Assembly (NCBI RefSeq): GCF_040616545.1
Contig: NZ_CP156688.1
Span: 2,976,001 to 3,040,000, forward strand
DNA from: Akkermansia muciniphila
Lineage (GTDB): Bacteria > Verrucomicrobiota > Verrucomicrobiia > Verrucomicrobiales > Akkermansiaceae
Reading direction: 5' to 3'
Length of the DNA stretch: 64,000 nt
A program made the translations under genes and the position numbers. The notes beneath the pieces are model-generated. The model was not told the origin of the DNA and made no database searches. It saw nothing but the letters and a program-made list of their open reading frames with translations. Below are positions 1 to 9,700 of this stretch, piece after piece (the stretch's first letter is position 1; the number at the start of each line of letters is the position of its first letter).

Positions 1-138
1 GGGTTTATTCATCCCTGCTCCGGACCGCCCGGAAAACAAGGCCGGAACAGGCCGCAGAAAATCATGGCTGAACCAAATTAAGGCTTGAGAGTTGAAGGCA
101 TCTCGCTAATCTGGCTTCAGCAAGAATCATCTGTTATC

Positions 139-720
139 ATGGCCACCACGAACGAAACGAATATTTACGAAACAGGAGTACTGGACTCCAACGCGGAAGG
201 CAGTTTTGTCTATACCACCCTGGACGCCGCCATCAACTGGATTCGTAAAAATTCCCTCTGGCCCATGCCGATGGGGCTTTCCTGCTGCGCCATTGAGTTC
301 ATGGCCGTGGCGTGCTCCCGGTATGACCTTTCCCGCTTCGGTTCTGAAGTGACGCGCTTTTCCCCCCGCCAGGCTGACGTGATGATCGTGGCCGGCACCG
401 TTACCTACAAGATGGCCCTGGCCGTCCGCCGCATCTGGGACCAGATGCCGGAGCCCAAGTGGTGCATCGCCATGGGCGCCTGCGCCTCCACCGGCGGCAT
501 GTTCCGCTCTTATTCCGTGCTCCAGGGCGTGGACAAGATTATTCCTGTGGACGTTTATATTTCCGGCTGCCCCCCCCGCCCGGAAGCCATTCTGGAAGCG
601 CTGCTCACCCTGCGCAAGAAGCTGGATACCCAGCAGCCCGCGCGCACCTTCTTCAAGAAGGAAGAGCCGCGCGAAGCCAACGCCCCCGTTCCGGTCGATA
701 CGGAAATGCCCCTCGAATAA
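139..720 (+). CDS. nuoB: NADH-quinone oxidoreductase subunit B
   Basis: Complex I connecting subunit that carries the terminal iron-sulfur cluster N2 and passes electrons to the quinone. The four N2 ligands are visible: tandem Cys49-Cys50 in LSCCAIEFM, Cys115 in MGACAS and Cys144 in SGCPPRPEA. The [16 protein letters not shown] block is typical of the family. At 193 residues the length is normal. ATG at 139 is chosen because homology begins soon after it; an in-frame TTG at 85 would add a non-conserved leader. No Shine-Dalgarno is visible. The first 81 bases may hold the tail of an upstream gene (nuoA would be expected) but I cannot recognise a NuoA C-terminus there. nuoC follows after 55 bases. 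Confidence 0.96.
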   Translation: MATTNETNIYETGVLDSNAEGSFVYTTLDAAINWIRKNSLWPMPMGLSCCAIEFMAVACSRYDLSRFGSEVTRFSPRQADVMIVAGTVTYKMALAVRRIWDQMPEPKWCIAMGACASTGGMFRSYSVLQGVDKIIPVDVYISGCPPRPEAILEALLTLRKKLDTQQPARTFFKKEEPREANAPVPVDTEMPLE

Positions 721-775
721 CACGCCAGACCCCCGACTGTTTTCCTACCGTTCCACCTTTTACCATTCCTTTTTC

Positions 776-1360
776 ATGCCTTCTCTAGAATCACAGATCA
801 AGACCGCCGCAGACAACGCCCAGAAACGCTTTGGGAAAGACGTCATCACGGACCGCTATGAGTTCCGCGGAGACGTTACGCTGACCGTCGCACGCCACGC
901 CGTGGCGGACGTCGTGCGCTGGCTGCGGGATTCCGCCGGATTTGACATGATCGTGAACCTTTGCTCCGTGGACAATATGGGAGAGAGCCCCCGCTTTGAA
1001 GTCAACTACACGCTGACGCAGGCGGAAACGGGCGTGAACCTGAGCCTCAAGACGAAGGTGGACGACGGTGAGGAAGTGCCCTCCGTCTCTGGACTCTTCC
1101 AGTCCGCCAACTGGCACGAACGCGAAGTGTGGGACCTGATGGGCATTAAATTCTCCGGCCACCCGGATTTACGCCGGATTCTGATGTGGGAAGGCTATCC
1201 TTATTTTCCTTTGCGAAAGGATTTCCCGGTTCAGGGCGTACCTACTGAGTTGCCCGGCGTCGCCTTCACGGAGGCAGCCCCCACGCAGGGCGCGCCATTC
1301 GCCACGGAACAGGGCCGCTGCCCCAGTGCATGCCGCGAACCCCGGTCCCATAAATTCTAG
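776..1360 (+). CDS. nuoC: NADH-quinone oxidoreductase subunit C (30 kDa)
   Basis: Peripheral-arm subunit of complex I that packs against NuoB and NuoD. The complex I 30 kDa signature lies at about residues 111-150: WHEREVWDLMGI, then GHPDLRRILMWEGYP and PLRKDFPVQG. The 194-residue protein is a stand-alone NuoC, not the NuoCD fusion of enterobacteria. The tail after about residue 155 (TEAAPTQGAPFATEQGRCPS) resembles the extension seen in many NuoC proteins. It probably shares a transcript with nuoB. The next gene is an unrelated lipoprotein, so nuoD is not adjacent. A short GC hairpin (1372-1388, GCCCCGC/GCGGGGC) sits just downstream without a clear T-run. Confidence 0.94.
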   Translation: MPSLESQIKTAADNAQKRFGKDVITDRYEFRGDVTLTVARHAVADVVRWLRDSAGFDMIVNLCSVDNMGESPRFEVNYTLTQAETGVNLSLKTKVDDGEEVPSVSGLFQSANWHEREVWDLMGIKFSGHPDLRRILMWEGYPYFPLRKDFPVQGVPTELPGVAFTEAAPTQGAPFATEQGRCPSACREPRSHKF

Positions 1361-1395
1361 CCCATTTTCCAGCCCCGCAAGGCGGGGCCCATCCC

Positions 1396-2208
1396 ATGAC
1401 CCGACTCCCCCTCATTCTGCCCGTGTGTATCATCAGCCTGCTCAGCGGCTGCCAGGACGCAAATCCGGCAGAGCAGGAATGGAGGGACCAGTTGTATAAA
1501 AATCTGGCGATCGTGGGAGCCAGAAACTGGATTGTCATTGCGGAGTCCTCCTTCCCCGCCTATACGGGCGCGGGCATCAAGACCATGGTTTCCGACAAGA
1601 CGTCAGATGAAGTGCTCATGGACGTGCTGAATATGCTGGAGGAGGAGGCCCATGTGGTTCCCCGCATCATGGTCAGCTCTGAACTGCGCAGCGTCACGGA
1701 GGATTACGCTCCTGGCGTCAAGCGTTACCGCAATAATATCAACAAGATGCTTCCGGGACGCCAGCATTTTGAGTTGATGAGCCGCACGATCAATTCCCTG
1801 ATCGAAGACGCCGCCAAGCAGTTCAACGTGCTGGTCATCAAGACCAGGACGTCCCTGCCCTATTCCAATATTTACATTGAACTGGATTCCGGGTACTGGA
1901 ATTCGGAATCGGAGACGGCCCTGCGCAAGTCCCTGGAGGCCAAGGACGCGGCCAACCGCCGCGCGGCACAGGACACGGTGCTGGACGTCCCCCTTGCTCC
2001 GGGAGCGGCCCCCGCGCCCGCGACGCAAGCTCCCAAGGCAGGCCCCCAGACGCCGGGAACGCCTGCCGCCCCCACGGATAACCTGCCGGAGCTGCCCCGG
2101 GAAAACGGCCAGCCGTCCTCCCCTGCCGGAGACAAGGCTCCGGGAATTGCCCCTCCCCCCATCAAGGACCCGCTGGGCGGCAAGACCTCCATGGCAAGAC
2201 TTTCATGA
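1396..2208 (+). CDS. lipoprotein with possible RbsD/FucU-like domain
   Basis: 270-residue predicted lipoprotein. A short hydrophobic leader ends in a lipobox (LLSGC, Cys19), so lipidation and membrane anchoring are expected. The central region (about residues 30-175) contains NWIVIAESSFPAYTGAG and later NIYIELDSGYW; this loosely recalls RbsD/FucU-type sugar mutarotase folds, but I am not certain. From about residue 195 the protein is a Pro/Ala-rich low-complexity tail (APGAAPAPATQAPKAGPQTP) ending near PPPIKDPLGGK. It overlaps the next gene by 4 bases (ATGA), which suggests translational coupling. Function unknown. Confidence 0.8.
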   Translation: MTRLPLILPVCIISLLSGCQDANPAEQEWRDQLYKNLAIVGARNWIVIAESSFPAYTGAGIKTMVSDKTSDEVLMDVLNMLEEEAHVVPRIMVSSELRSVTEDYAPGVKRYRNNINKMLPGRQHFELMSRTINSLIEDAAKQFNVLVIKTRTSLPYSNIYIELDSGYWNSESETALRKSLEAKDAANRRAAQDTVLDVPLAPGAAPAPATQAPKAGPQTPGTPAAPTDNLPELPRENGQPSSPAGDKAPGIAPPPIKDPLGGKTSMARLS

Positions 2209-2516
2209 ACCATCATATGGACAAGGCCACAGAAGAACGCCTCCGCGTGGAGGCATGGGTAGGGGACGCCATTCTGGCGCTGTACGTCAGGGAATGGATT
2301 CTGGCGGAAGAAGGAGCGATCAACGGAAAGCTTTTCATTGAGTTCACCAGCAATGATTTCCTGCGCCGCACCGGCAACGCCACAGGCGTGGAGGCGGAAA
2401 TAGGCCGCACGTTCAAGACAGGCGGCCTGGAAGCGGCTTATGCGTGGATTGAGCACCATCTGAAACCCCGCATGGAGGAGCGCTGGCATACCCTGCGCAG
2501 GAACGCCTCCCGGTAA
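2205..2516 (+). CDS. small RNase III-domain protein
   Basis: 103 residues. The N-terminal helix ERLRVEAWVGDAILALYVREWIL resembles the RNase III signature (family consensus ERLEFLGDAVL), and FTSNDFLRRTGNATGVEAEIG plus GGLEAAYAWIEHHL continue the RNase III-domain fold. There is no double-stranded RNA-binding domain, so it resembles a Mini-III-like or degenerate RNase III domain. The Asp in VGDA is kept, but the family's first acidic residue region is altered (RVEAW), so catalytic competence is uncertain. It overlaps the preceding lipoprotein gene by 4 bases and is followed 9 bases later by the menE-like gene. An alternative ATG lies at 2214. Confidence 0.72.
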   Translation: MNHHMDKATEERLRVEAWVGDAILALYVREWILAEEGAINGKLFIEFTSNDFLRRTGNATGVEAEIGRTFKTGGLEAAYAWIEHHLKPRMEERWHTLRRNASR

Positions 2517-2525
2517 ACCGCCGCC

Positions 2526-3653
2526 ATGTCCGCCACCGGAACATCCCTGCCCTGGGACCGGGACAACGGCCCCTGCGTGATGGCGCCACCCCATTTGAAG
2601 GACTGGGGGGAACGTGCCGCGGCCTTTCTTTCCCGCCAGGGGATGGACAAGGCCGTTGCCTTTACCACGTCCGGTTCTTCCGGTTCCCCGCCCAAAGCCA
2701 TTTTATTCACCCGCCGCGCCTTGGACGCCTGCGCGCGCGGCGCGCTGGACCACCTGCACGCGGAACGCGGGGACTGGTGCTGCCCGCTGCCCGTCTGGCA
2801 CGTGGGAGGCGCCATGATCCACCTGCGCGCCGCCCTGGCCGGGACCGCCGTCCATACGCTTCACGGCAAGTGGAATCCGCATGCTTATGCGGACCTGATG
2901 AAAAGTTCCGGGGCCCGCTGGTCCTCCCTGGTCCCCACGCAGGTTATTGACCTGGTCAGCCATCGCCTCCAGGCTCCGGCCACCGCCGGATGCATTATTG
3001 TGGGCGGGGGGGCGCTGGACTTGGAAATGGGGCGGAAGGCACGCGCCCTGGGCTGGCCCGTGGTGCAGAGCTACGGCATGACGGAGTCCGGCTCCCAGCT
3101 GGCTACCGCCCTCCCCGGCGATCCCTACCACACGGACCGCCTTTCCCTTCTGCCGCACTGGGAGGCGGCAACGGATGAAGGAGGGCTCCTGCGCTTCCAG
3201 GGGGAAGGCAAGTTGTGCGGACGCCTGCTGACGCAGGCCGATGGAGGTTTTCTGCTGGAACGGGTGGCCCCGCAGGAGTGGTGGCGCACCCGTGACCTGG
3301 CGCGCCTGGAAGGGCGCCTGCTGACCTTCCTGCGCCGGGCTGACAGGCTCGTCAAGGTTCTGGGGGAACTGGTGGACCCGGATGCCGTTCAGGATGCCCT
3401 GCGCCGCAGCGTTCCGGAGGCCGTGGTGGAGGCCGTCCCGCATCCGCGCGCGGGAACCGAACTGGTCGCCTGCGGGCCTTCCGCGGCATTGCTGGAACAG
3501 GCCTGCCGTGAATGGAATGCGGCGGCTCCCGGCCCCCAGCGCATCCGTTCCGTCATGGAGACGCCTCTTCCCCTGACGGTGATGGGGAAACTGGACCGCA
3601 GCCGGCTGCGCGCCCTGCTGCGGGAACAGCCGGAAAAACGCCGGGAGGTTTAG
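2526..3653 (+). CDS. menE: o-succinylbenzoate-CoA ligase-like AMP-forming enzyme
   Basis: ANL-superfamily adenylate-forming enzyme of 375 residues, compact as is usual for MenE. The ATP-binding P-loop is FTTSGSSGSPPKA (about residues 47-59). The adenylate motif is QSYGMTESGSQ (about residues 180-190), a TRDLARL segment follows, and the C-terminal lysine loop is VMGKLDRSRL. MenE activates o-succinylbenzoate with CoA in menaquinone synthesis, which would fit an anaerobe with complex I. No other men gene is in the window, so the substrate rests on size and motifs. It is last in a run of closely spaced plus-strand genes from 1396. Confidence 0.78.
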   Translation: MSATGTSLPWDRDNGPCVMAPPHLKDWGERAAAFLSRQGMDKAVAFTTSGSSGSPPKAILFTRRALDACARGALDHLHAERGDWCCPLPVWHVGGAMIHLRAALAGTAVHTLHGKWNPHAYADLMKSSGARWSSLVPTQVIDLVSHRLQAPATAGCIIVGGGALDLEMGRKARALGWPVVQSYGMTESGSQLATALPGDPYHTDRLSLLPHWEAATDEGGLLRFQGEGKLCGRLLTQADGGFLLERVAPQEWWRTRDLARLEGRLLTFLRRADRLVKVLGELVDPDAVQDALRRSVPEAVVEAVPHPRAGTELVACGPSAALLEQACREWNAAAPGPQRIRSVMETPLPLTVMGKLDRSRLRALLREQPEKRREV

Positions 3654-3816
3654 TGCGCCGCCCGCCGGAAGTTTTTATTTAAAATGGCGCGGACCGGAGG
3701 GACGCTGCGGGCTTGAAATCCCCGGTTCCTTCCGCCCCTCCCGCCCGTGAAGCCCGCTCCCATGGCCCCTGTCCGTACCCCCGGAGCCGTTTCAGGAGCC
3801 TGCTTTAAATTAAAGA

Positions 3817-3852
3817 ACGTGACATAATAAATAGTTAAACATTCAGTCACGT
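3817..3852. promoter_or_regulatory. inverted repeat upstream of the Sel1 gene
   Basis: ACGTGAC (3817-3823) and GTCACGT (3846-3852) form a perfect 7-bp inverted repeat around a 22-base AT-rich spacer (ATAATAAATAGTTAAACATT). It lies about 50 bases before the Sel1-repeat gene in the only AT-rich part of this gap. It could be an operator around a promoter. Arm length is short, so chance is possible. Confidence 0.3.
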
Positions 3853-3902
3853 GAAAAACGCTTGTAGGGCAGAGGTTTTTCCTGCTAGAAAAGAGCTGAC
3901 CC

Positions 3903-6677
3903 ATGCGTGCCCGTCTTCTGCTTATTCCCTTTATTTTTTCCCTCCCGGCCCACGCCCAGGACGCTCCGTCCCAGGCGCCCGCAAATCCGCCCGGACAGGC
4001 GGAGTCCGCCCCGGTCCGGGACCTTTCCCAACTGCCCATGGACGGCGGCTGGACGTATGGGGAACTGCTTGACAAGGCCGCCACGGGAGATTTCCGGGCC
4101 AACATGCTGGCCGGGGAGTACTGGATGGGACTTTATTACCTGAACCGCGGGGACCTGCCGCTGGCCTGCCTGGAACACATGCAGCATTTTTTCCGTGACG
4201 CGGCGACCGCATCCGGGCATCCGGCGCCCAGGCTCATGATGACGGACCCCTACGGGATTTTCGGCATTTTCAAGGCGCAAACCATGCAGCCGGAGCATGC
4301 GGAATGGCTGGAGGCCTGCCGCAAGCTGGCCGGGAAAGGGGACATGGACGCCGTCACCGCGCTGTACACCGTTACAGACCTGCCGGAGGCAGAGTTGAGG
4401 CGCTACCTGGCTCCCCTGGAGAAGAAAGCCGCCTCCGGCGACCAGGACGCGCTGGCCCAGCTCGCTTTCATCAAGGTGGACTGGCTGAAGGAGGACCCGG
4501 CCGCCGTTTTGGATTCCCTGATGAAGCACCGGAAAAACGCCAAACCGGTTCTTCTGGCCCGGATGGGGGAACTGGCCCATTTTCTGGGAAAGACAGCTTC
4601 CCCTGACCATCCGCGCCGGAAGGAGTGGCAGGAGCTGGCCTTTGAGACTCTTTCCAAAGCGGCAGAAGCGGGGCACGCCGCGGCCATCGCCATGCTTCCC
4701 ACCCTGCCTGAAGAAATCCGCGGCGGGCTCAAGCATGAATACCTCACGGAGCTTCTGGAGAGGGGGGACCTTCCCACCATGCTGGCCCTGATTTCCCGGG
4801 GCGCCAGCGGAACCCTCAAGCTGGAGAGCGGGCAGGTAAAGCGCATCTGTGACAAAGCCCGGAAACTGGGGAGCAATAATGCCTATGCCTGGTACGCGCA
4901 GTGGATTTCCGAACAGAAGCCGCCGCAGGAACAGGAGCTGCGCAAAGCCGCTCTGGACCTGCTGGCCCTTCATGACGAGCGGGGCATGCCCTTCCTGAAG
5001 GAACCGCTTACCCTGCCCCAGAAAAAGCTTAACCAGCTCCCGCCCTACGCCAAAACGCACAAGGAGCTGGAACTTGCCTCCCAGCTGGGAGACGCGGATT
5101 CCAGCGTCCAGCTGGGCGAGCTGTGGAAGGAGGAGCTTGCCAACACCATGGATTCCGTGGGGAAGGCCCATGAAGCGCGGGAAAACATGCGCACGTGGTA
5201 CAAGCAGGCGGCGGAGGAAGGCCACCCCCTGGCCAAACTGCGCCTGGCCCAGATGGAGGACCCGGAGTTGATGGACAGGCCTGCCATGGAACCGGCCAAA
5301 ACCCTGCTGAATGACTGCCTGGCGAAAGCCGCCACAGGGGATTTCATCACGCTGAGAGGCATTTCCGAGTACGTCACTCCGGAACAGTGGGAAGACCTGA
5401 CCGCCGTTCTCCGCAAAAAAGCGCAGGAAGGGGACGCCCGCAGCCAGGCGGACCTGGCCTACCTGATGCTGTTCAGCTACAGGAGCGAGGAGTCCGGCTA
5501 CCCGGAAGCCCTGGCCTGGGCCCGGCTTTCCGCCGGACAGGGGGACCCCTGCGGCATGTACGTGCTGGGTCGCGCCCTCATCTATGAATTCGGTCTGGAA
5601 AAGCGTATGGCGGAGGGGGATTCCTGGATGTTCCGGGGAGCCCTGAAAGGCCATGTGGATGCGGCGGACATGTGGAGTTCCAATAATGAAAACCTCCAGC
5701 CTTACAGCGCCATGATGCACGGCCTGGCGGCGCGGGGGCACATTCCCTCCCTGCTCTTCCTGGCCAACCAGGCCGCCTATCCCCAGAATATGGAGGAAGC
5801 GGCGGCGCAGGATTCCTCCAGTTCCCCTTACCAGCAGGTGAAGCTGACTCTGAACGGGACGGATGAAAATACTCCCCCGTGGCTCAAAAAGCCGGGCGCG
5901 AAGAATAAGGCGGAAGATACCCTGACGGACGCCGGAGCCGTTCCGCCCTGGATGACGCCATCCGGCAAGGAACGCCAGGCCCCCGCCCCACAGGCCATTA
6001 ACCCGGAGGCCGTGAAGCTGTGGGAACAGGCCGTGGAACTGGGCAGCCTGACCGCCCTGGACGAGCTGGCCAATTATTATGAAACCGTGGCCGGGAACAT
6101 AAAGGACCCTGCGGAACGGCAGCAGCTCCTGGCTTCCGCCATGACGGCAGCCACCGCGCTGGTGAAAAAGGAGGATGTGCGCGGCCTCAAGAGGCTGGCC
6201 CGGTATTACGAGCAGGGAATCGGCGTGCAGCCGAACAAGGAGCTGCACAAGGATTACGTGCTGAAGGCCGCGGAGACGAGGGACCCGGAGGCCCTGGTGG
6301 AGAAGGCGCGCCTGCTCATCAAGGGAGAGGACATGGAGCCGGACCCCAAGGCGGCGCTTGATATTCTGACCAGGCTGGAGCAGAACCAGACCCATGCCGT
6401 GCCGGGCATGTATTTCCTGCTGGGCTACCTGCATGAGGAAGGCCTGGGAATACCGCAGGATACGGCGCTGGCCTACCAGTTTTACATTAAGGGCGCGGAA
6501 CAGGATGACGCCAAGTCCATGAATAACCTGGGTTCCATGTATGAACGCGGAACGGGCGTGGCCAAGGACCTGGCCGAGGCGCAGAAGTGGTACGAACAGG
6601 CAGCGGAACTGGGGAATGAGGACGCCCGCGCCAATGTGGAGCGGGTGAAGGAAAAGATCAAGAAGAAGGGGAAATAG
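3903..6677 (+). CDS. secreted Sel1-repeat (TPR-like) protein
   Basis: 924 residues with an N-terminal signal peptide (MRARLLLIPFIFSLPAHAQDA, likely cut after AHA). Sel1-like repeats occur in several blocks. The clearest are near residues 400-440 (ASQLGDADSSVQLGELW, WYKQAAEEGHPLAKLRLAQ), about 500-560, and the C-terminal 760-915 (GLKRLARYYEQGIGVQPN, YFLLGYLHEEGLGIPQD, SMNNLGSMYERGTGVAKD). A Pro-rich linker interrupts them at about 640-690. Such solenoids act as protein-interaction scaffolds; no enzymatic motif is seen. The gene stands alone and is followed by a strong terminator. Its partner and process are unknown. Confidence 0.88.
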   Translation: MRARLLLIPFIFSLPAHAQDAPSQAPANPPGQAESAPVRDLSQLPMDGGWTYGELLDKAATGDFRANMLAGEYWMGLYYLNRGDLPLACLEHMQHFFRDAATASGHPAPRLMMTDPYGIFGIFKAQTMQPEHAEWLEACRKLAGKGDMDAVTALYTVTDLPEAELRRYLAPLEKKAASGDQDALAQLAFIKVDWLKEDPAAVLDSLMKHRKNAKPVLLARMGELAHFLGKTASPDHPRRKEWQELAFETLSKAAEAGHAAAIAMLPTLPEEIRGGLKHEYLTELLERGDLPTMLALISRGASGTLKLESGQVKRICDKARKLGSNNAYAWYAQWISEQKPPQEQELRKAALDLLALHDERGMPFLKEPLTLPQKKLNQLPPYAKTHKELELASQLGDADSSVQLGELWKEELANTMDSVGKAHEARENMRTWYKQAAEEGHPLAKLRLAQMEDPELMDRPAMEPAKTLLNDCLAKAATGDFITLRGISEYVTPEQWEDLTAVLRKKAQEGDARSQADLAYLMLFSYRSEESGYPEALAWARLSAGQGDPCGMYVLGRALIYEFGLEKRMAEGDSWMFRGALKGHVDAADMWSSNNENLQPYSAMMHGLAARGHIPSLLFLANQAAYPQNMEEAAAQDSSSSPYQQVKLTLNGTDENTPPWLKKPGAKNKAEDTLTDAGAVPPWMTPSGKERQAPAPQAINPEAVKLWEQAVELGSLTALDELANYYETVAGNIKDPAERQQLLASAMTAATALVKKEDVRGLKRLARYYEQGIGVQPNKELHKDYVLKAAETRDPEALVEKARLLIKGEDMEPDPKAALDILTRLEQNQTHAVPGMYFLLGYLHEEGLGIPQDTALAYQFYIKGAEQDDAKSMNNLGSMYERGTGVAKDLAEAQKWYEQAAELGNEDARANVERVKEKIKKKGK

Positions 6678-6714
6678 TTTCCTCCCCTGTCCCGGGAATA
6701 CCGCAGAACGGGGT

Positions 6715-6741
6715 GGGCCGCAGACCTCTGCGGCCCTTTCT
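6715..6741 (+). terminator. rho-independent terminator after the Sel1 gene
   Basis: Perfect 9-bp stem GGGCCGCAG / CTGCGGCCC with loop ACCT, followed by TTTCTATTTC. It may also serve the convergent GH18 gene. Confidence 0.8.
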
Positions 6742-6766
6742 ATTTCACAAAGGGAGAGTAAAAAAG

Positions 6767-9700
6767 CTATTCCCGCGTCACTTTCAGGCGGAGGAAGCGG
6801 CGTCTCATTCCACTCTCCTGCACGGGTTCCGTATCCCGGAATTCGGCGGACGTCTTTCCGGCGGTTTCCACTTCCCCCAGGGACGTCCAGTTGACCAGGT
6901 CCGGGGAGACTTCCACTTCATGCCTTACTTCCGCCGCCTGCGGGTTCACGGGCCAGCGCAGGACCATGTGCATTTTTCCGTCAGCGCCCTCTTCCGCCGT
7001 CACCTTCGTGACGCTTCCGCAGGGTTTCAGCGGGTCCAGGCCCGTGGCGTATTTCATCAGGTTGGTGATGCCGTCCCCGGAGGGGGAGGCATCCGCAGCC
7101 GTCCGGTCCGCCGCGGCGTCCGGCGGGAAGGTGTCCTGCACCCATTTGTCGTAGCCCGCCAGGTCGGCCCCGGCCTGCGTGACGGTGACGGCGCATTCCT
7201 GCTTGTCGGAAGCGCGGAATACCACCGTTCCGGACCGTGCGGCGGCGGATTTGTTTTCCGCCGCCGTCAGGATGACCGTGGTGCGGCCAATGCCGGAGGC
7301 GGCGGAAACGGAAATCCATTCCGGAGATTCCGCCACCACCCAGCCCAGGGCTTCCTCTTCCATCTGCACTTCCACATCCACCGCGCCTCCGGCGGCGGGA
7401 ACGGACGCCCCCACCCGGGACAGGCTGAACGGGGAGGCCGTCACGGGGAACGACGTGGAAGACACGTAGCGGTTGGCGGCGCGCAGCAGGGAGCGCCGGT
7501 CAAAGTAGTTGTTGCTTCCGGTGGCGTCCGCCACGTCCAGCCCCATGTCCCAGTACATGAAGCCCGCCAGCTTCTGGCCGCTGATGTATTTGGCTTTCTT
7601 TTTGACGGTGGTGACGCCGTTGTAATGCAGCGTCAGGTTCAGGCCGGAATAGGAATAAACGGCCGTGTCATTGTCGGGGTTGTCCGCTTCCGGGCAATTG
7701 GCGGCAATCTCCCTGTATCCCTTGATGTAGTCCCCCGGCTTTTTGCCGTCAGGCAGTCCGGAGGTTCCGGGCGTTCCCTGGAAAGGGGCGCTTAAAATGA
7801 TCTTGTTGTCCGGGAAGCCCTGGCTCCGGAATTTTCCGCAGGCGGAAACCATGCTGTTATAAGTATTCACGTCAATGGACGGCCCGTAGTTCTGAAAGGT
7901 GAAGTAGTCCACATACTGCATGTACGCGGCGGGGAACCAGTAGGCGACGGTATGCAGGGAGATGGAAAAGAACATGTCCGGATTGGTCTCCCGGATGGCT
8001 TGGGCCAGCTGGCCGTAGCTGGTCCATTTCCCGTCTCCCTGGTACAGCCATTCAAAGTCCAGGTCCACGCCGTCCAGCGGATATTTTTTCAACAGGTCCC
8101 TGATGCCGTCCGCAAATCTCTGGCGGGCGGCGGCATTAGGCAGCATGGCGCTCCACGCTCCTCCGGCAATGCCCAGGCGGATGCGCATGCCTCCCACCCC
8201 TTCCGTCATGCCGCGCAGCGTGCGCACATGTTCCGCCCAGGAGGCGGTATCACGGCCAAAGACATCGCTGTTCCCCCAGCGGGCCACGATGAGGCGGTCA
8301 TTCCAGTTGGGCTGCACTTCCGTGCCCAGGCGGTTGACGGGCCGGGCCAGATGCCACACGCGCATGTCGTCTATTTTCCCCTTCAGGTTCCGGCCCACGA
8401 CGGCATTCGGCGTGCCGTTCATCTCCCCGGCGGCAACCGCCGCCGTTTGCAGGGGGGAACCGTTCAGGTAAAAGACGCCCGTTCCCGCCGTGGAGTTGCG
8501 GATGAAGGCCAGCCAGAAGTATTCATGCAGGGCTACTGCGGGCAGGTCCGCCTCCCAGGCGGCGGTGGAGCCCGCTTGCAGGCGCGCCTTGTAATGGCCG
8601 TCCGCCCACGCCAGCGTCATGGACACGCTGTCGTTTTCAAACAGGGTGACATTCTGCTCCCCGGCGGATAGAGCCAGATTCACTTCAATAGTGAACGCGT
8701 TGGCATTGCTGCCCGCCAGCAGCCCGTTGCCCACGTTCATATAAGCGTTTTCTCCGGTGAATTCCAGAACGTTCGTCCGCGTGCCGTCAGCGGGGAGAAG
8801 CTGCACGCCCCGGCTTTCCGTCACGTCGTTGTCCGGGTAGGAAAAGATGATGTCCCCATTGGCGGCGGCGGAAGCGGCGCCGATGTAAATGAGGTCGGAG
8901 TTATTGATCATGTGGGGGCGGGAGGGCCAGTTCCACATGATATGGCTTTCACGGACGTATCCGGTCACCAGCATGTACCGGAAGGTGTTGTTGTCCGTGA
9001 CGATGGAGAATTCCGCTCCGGGCGGCGTCACCGCTTGGTAAGGCCGGGTGAAGGAACTGCCCGTTTTGCCCGCAAATTCCGTCCATTTGGCGTCCCGGAA
9101 GTCGCCGTCCAGCCTCCATAATCCTATCAGGCGGCCATACCTGGGGTGTGCCATGGGCAACGGCCCCGTCAGGAAAAAGTCATCCGCCTCCGCCCCCAGC
9201 TCCGCATTCCAAAGCCGCAGTTCATCCCGGGCGCCCTTGAACTGCGCCGCCAGCTCCAGCCCGGTCCAGCCGTTTTTCATGGCAGCGAGGTAAGGCGCGG
9301 CGGGAGCGGTCCCCGCCAGTATTCCGTCCACATACAGGCTGACGTTTTCCGCCCCCAGGGATACCGCCACATGGCGCCAGGTTCCGGCGGCAAAGGACTG
9401 GCCGGAAGCCTCCAGGGAAGCGGGAGTTTCCGCATTCCCCGCTTCCAGGCGCAAACGGCCCCCGTTCAGGGAGAGCATGGAAGACCCCAGGGAAAGTATG
9501 GCGCCGGAGGCGGCGTCCTCATCCGGCCTGATCCACAGCTCACAGGTCATTTCCCCGTTTCCGGTCCAGGCGTCCGCAGGAACGGGAAGCGCCACCGGGG
9601 AGGAAAGAACGGTCAGCGCCTTGTTATGCAGCACGCTGACGGGCCGCGGCTCCGGAGCGGGAGGGGCCGCAGTATCATCCGTACGGACAGTCAGCGCATT

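Noticed and set aside
1372-1388. Terminator between nuoC and the lipoprotein gene
   Set aside because: The GCCCCGC/GCGGGGC hairpin is perfect but short, and is followed by CCATCCC with no T-run, so I only mention it as a hairpin.
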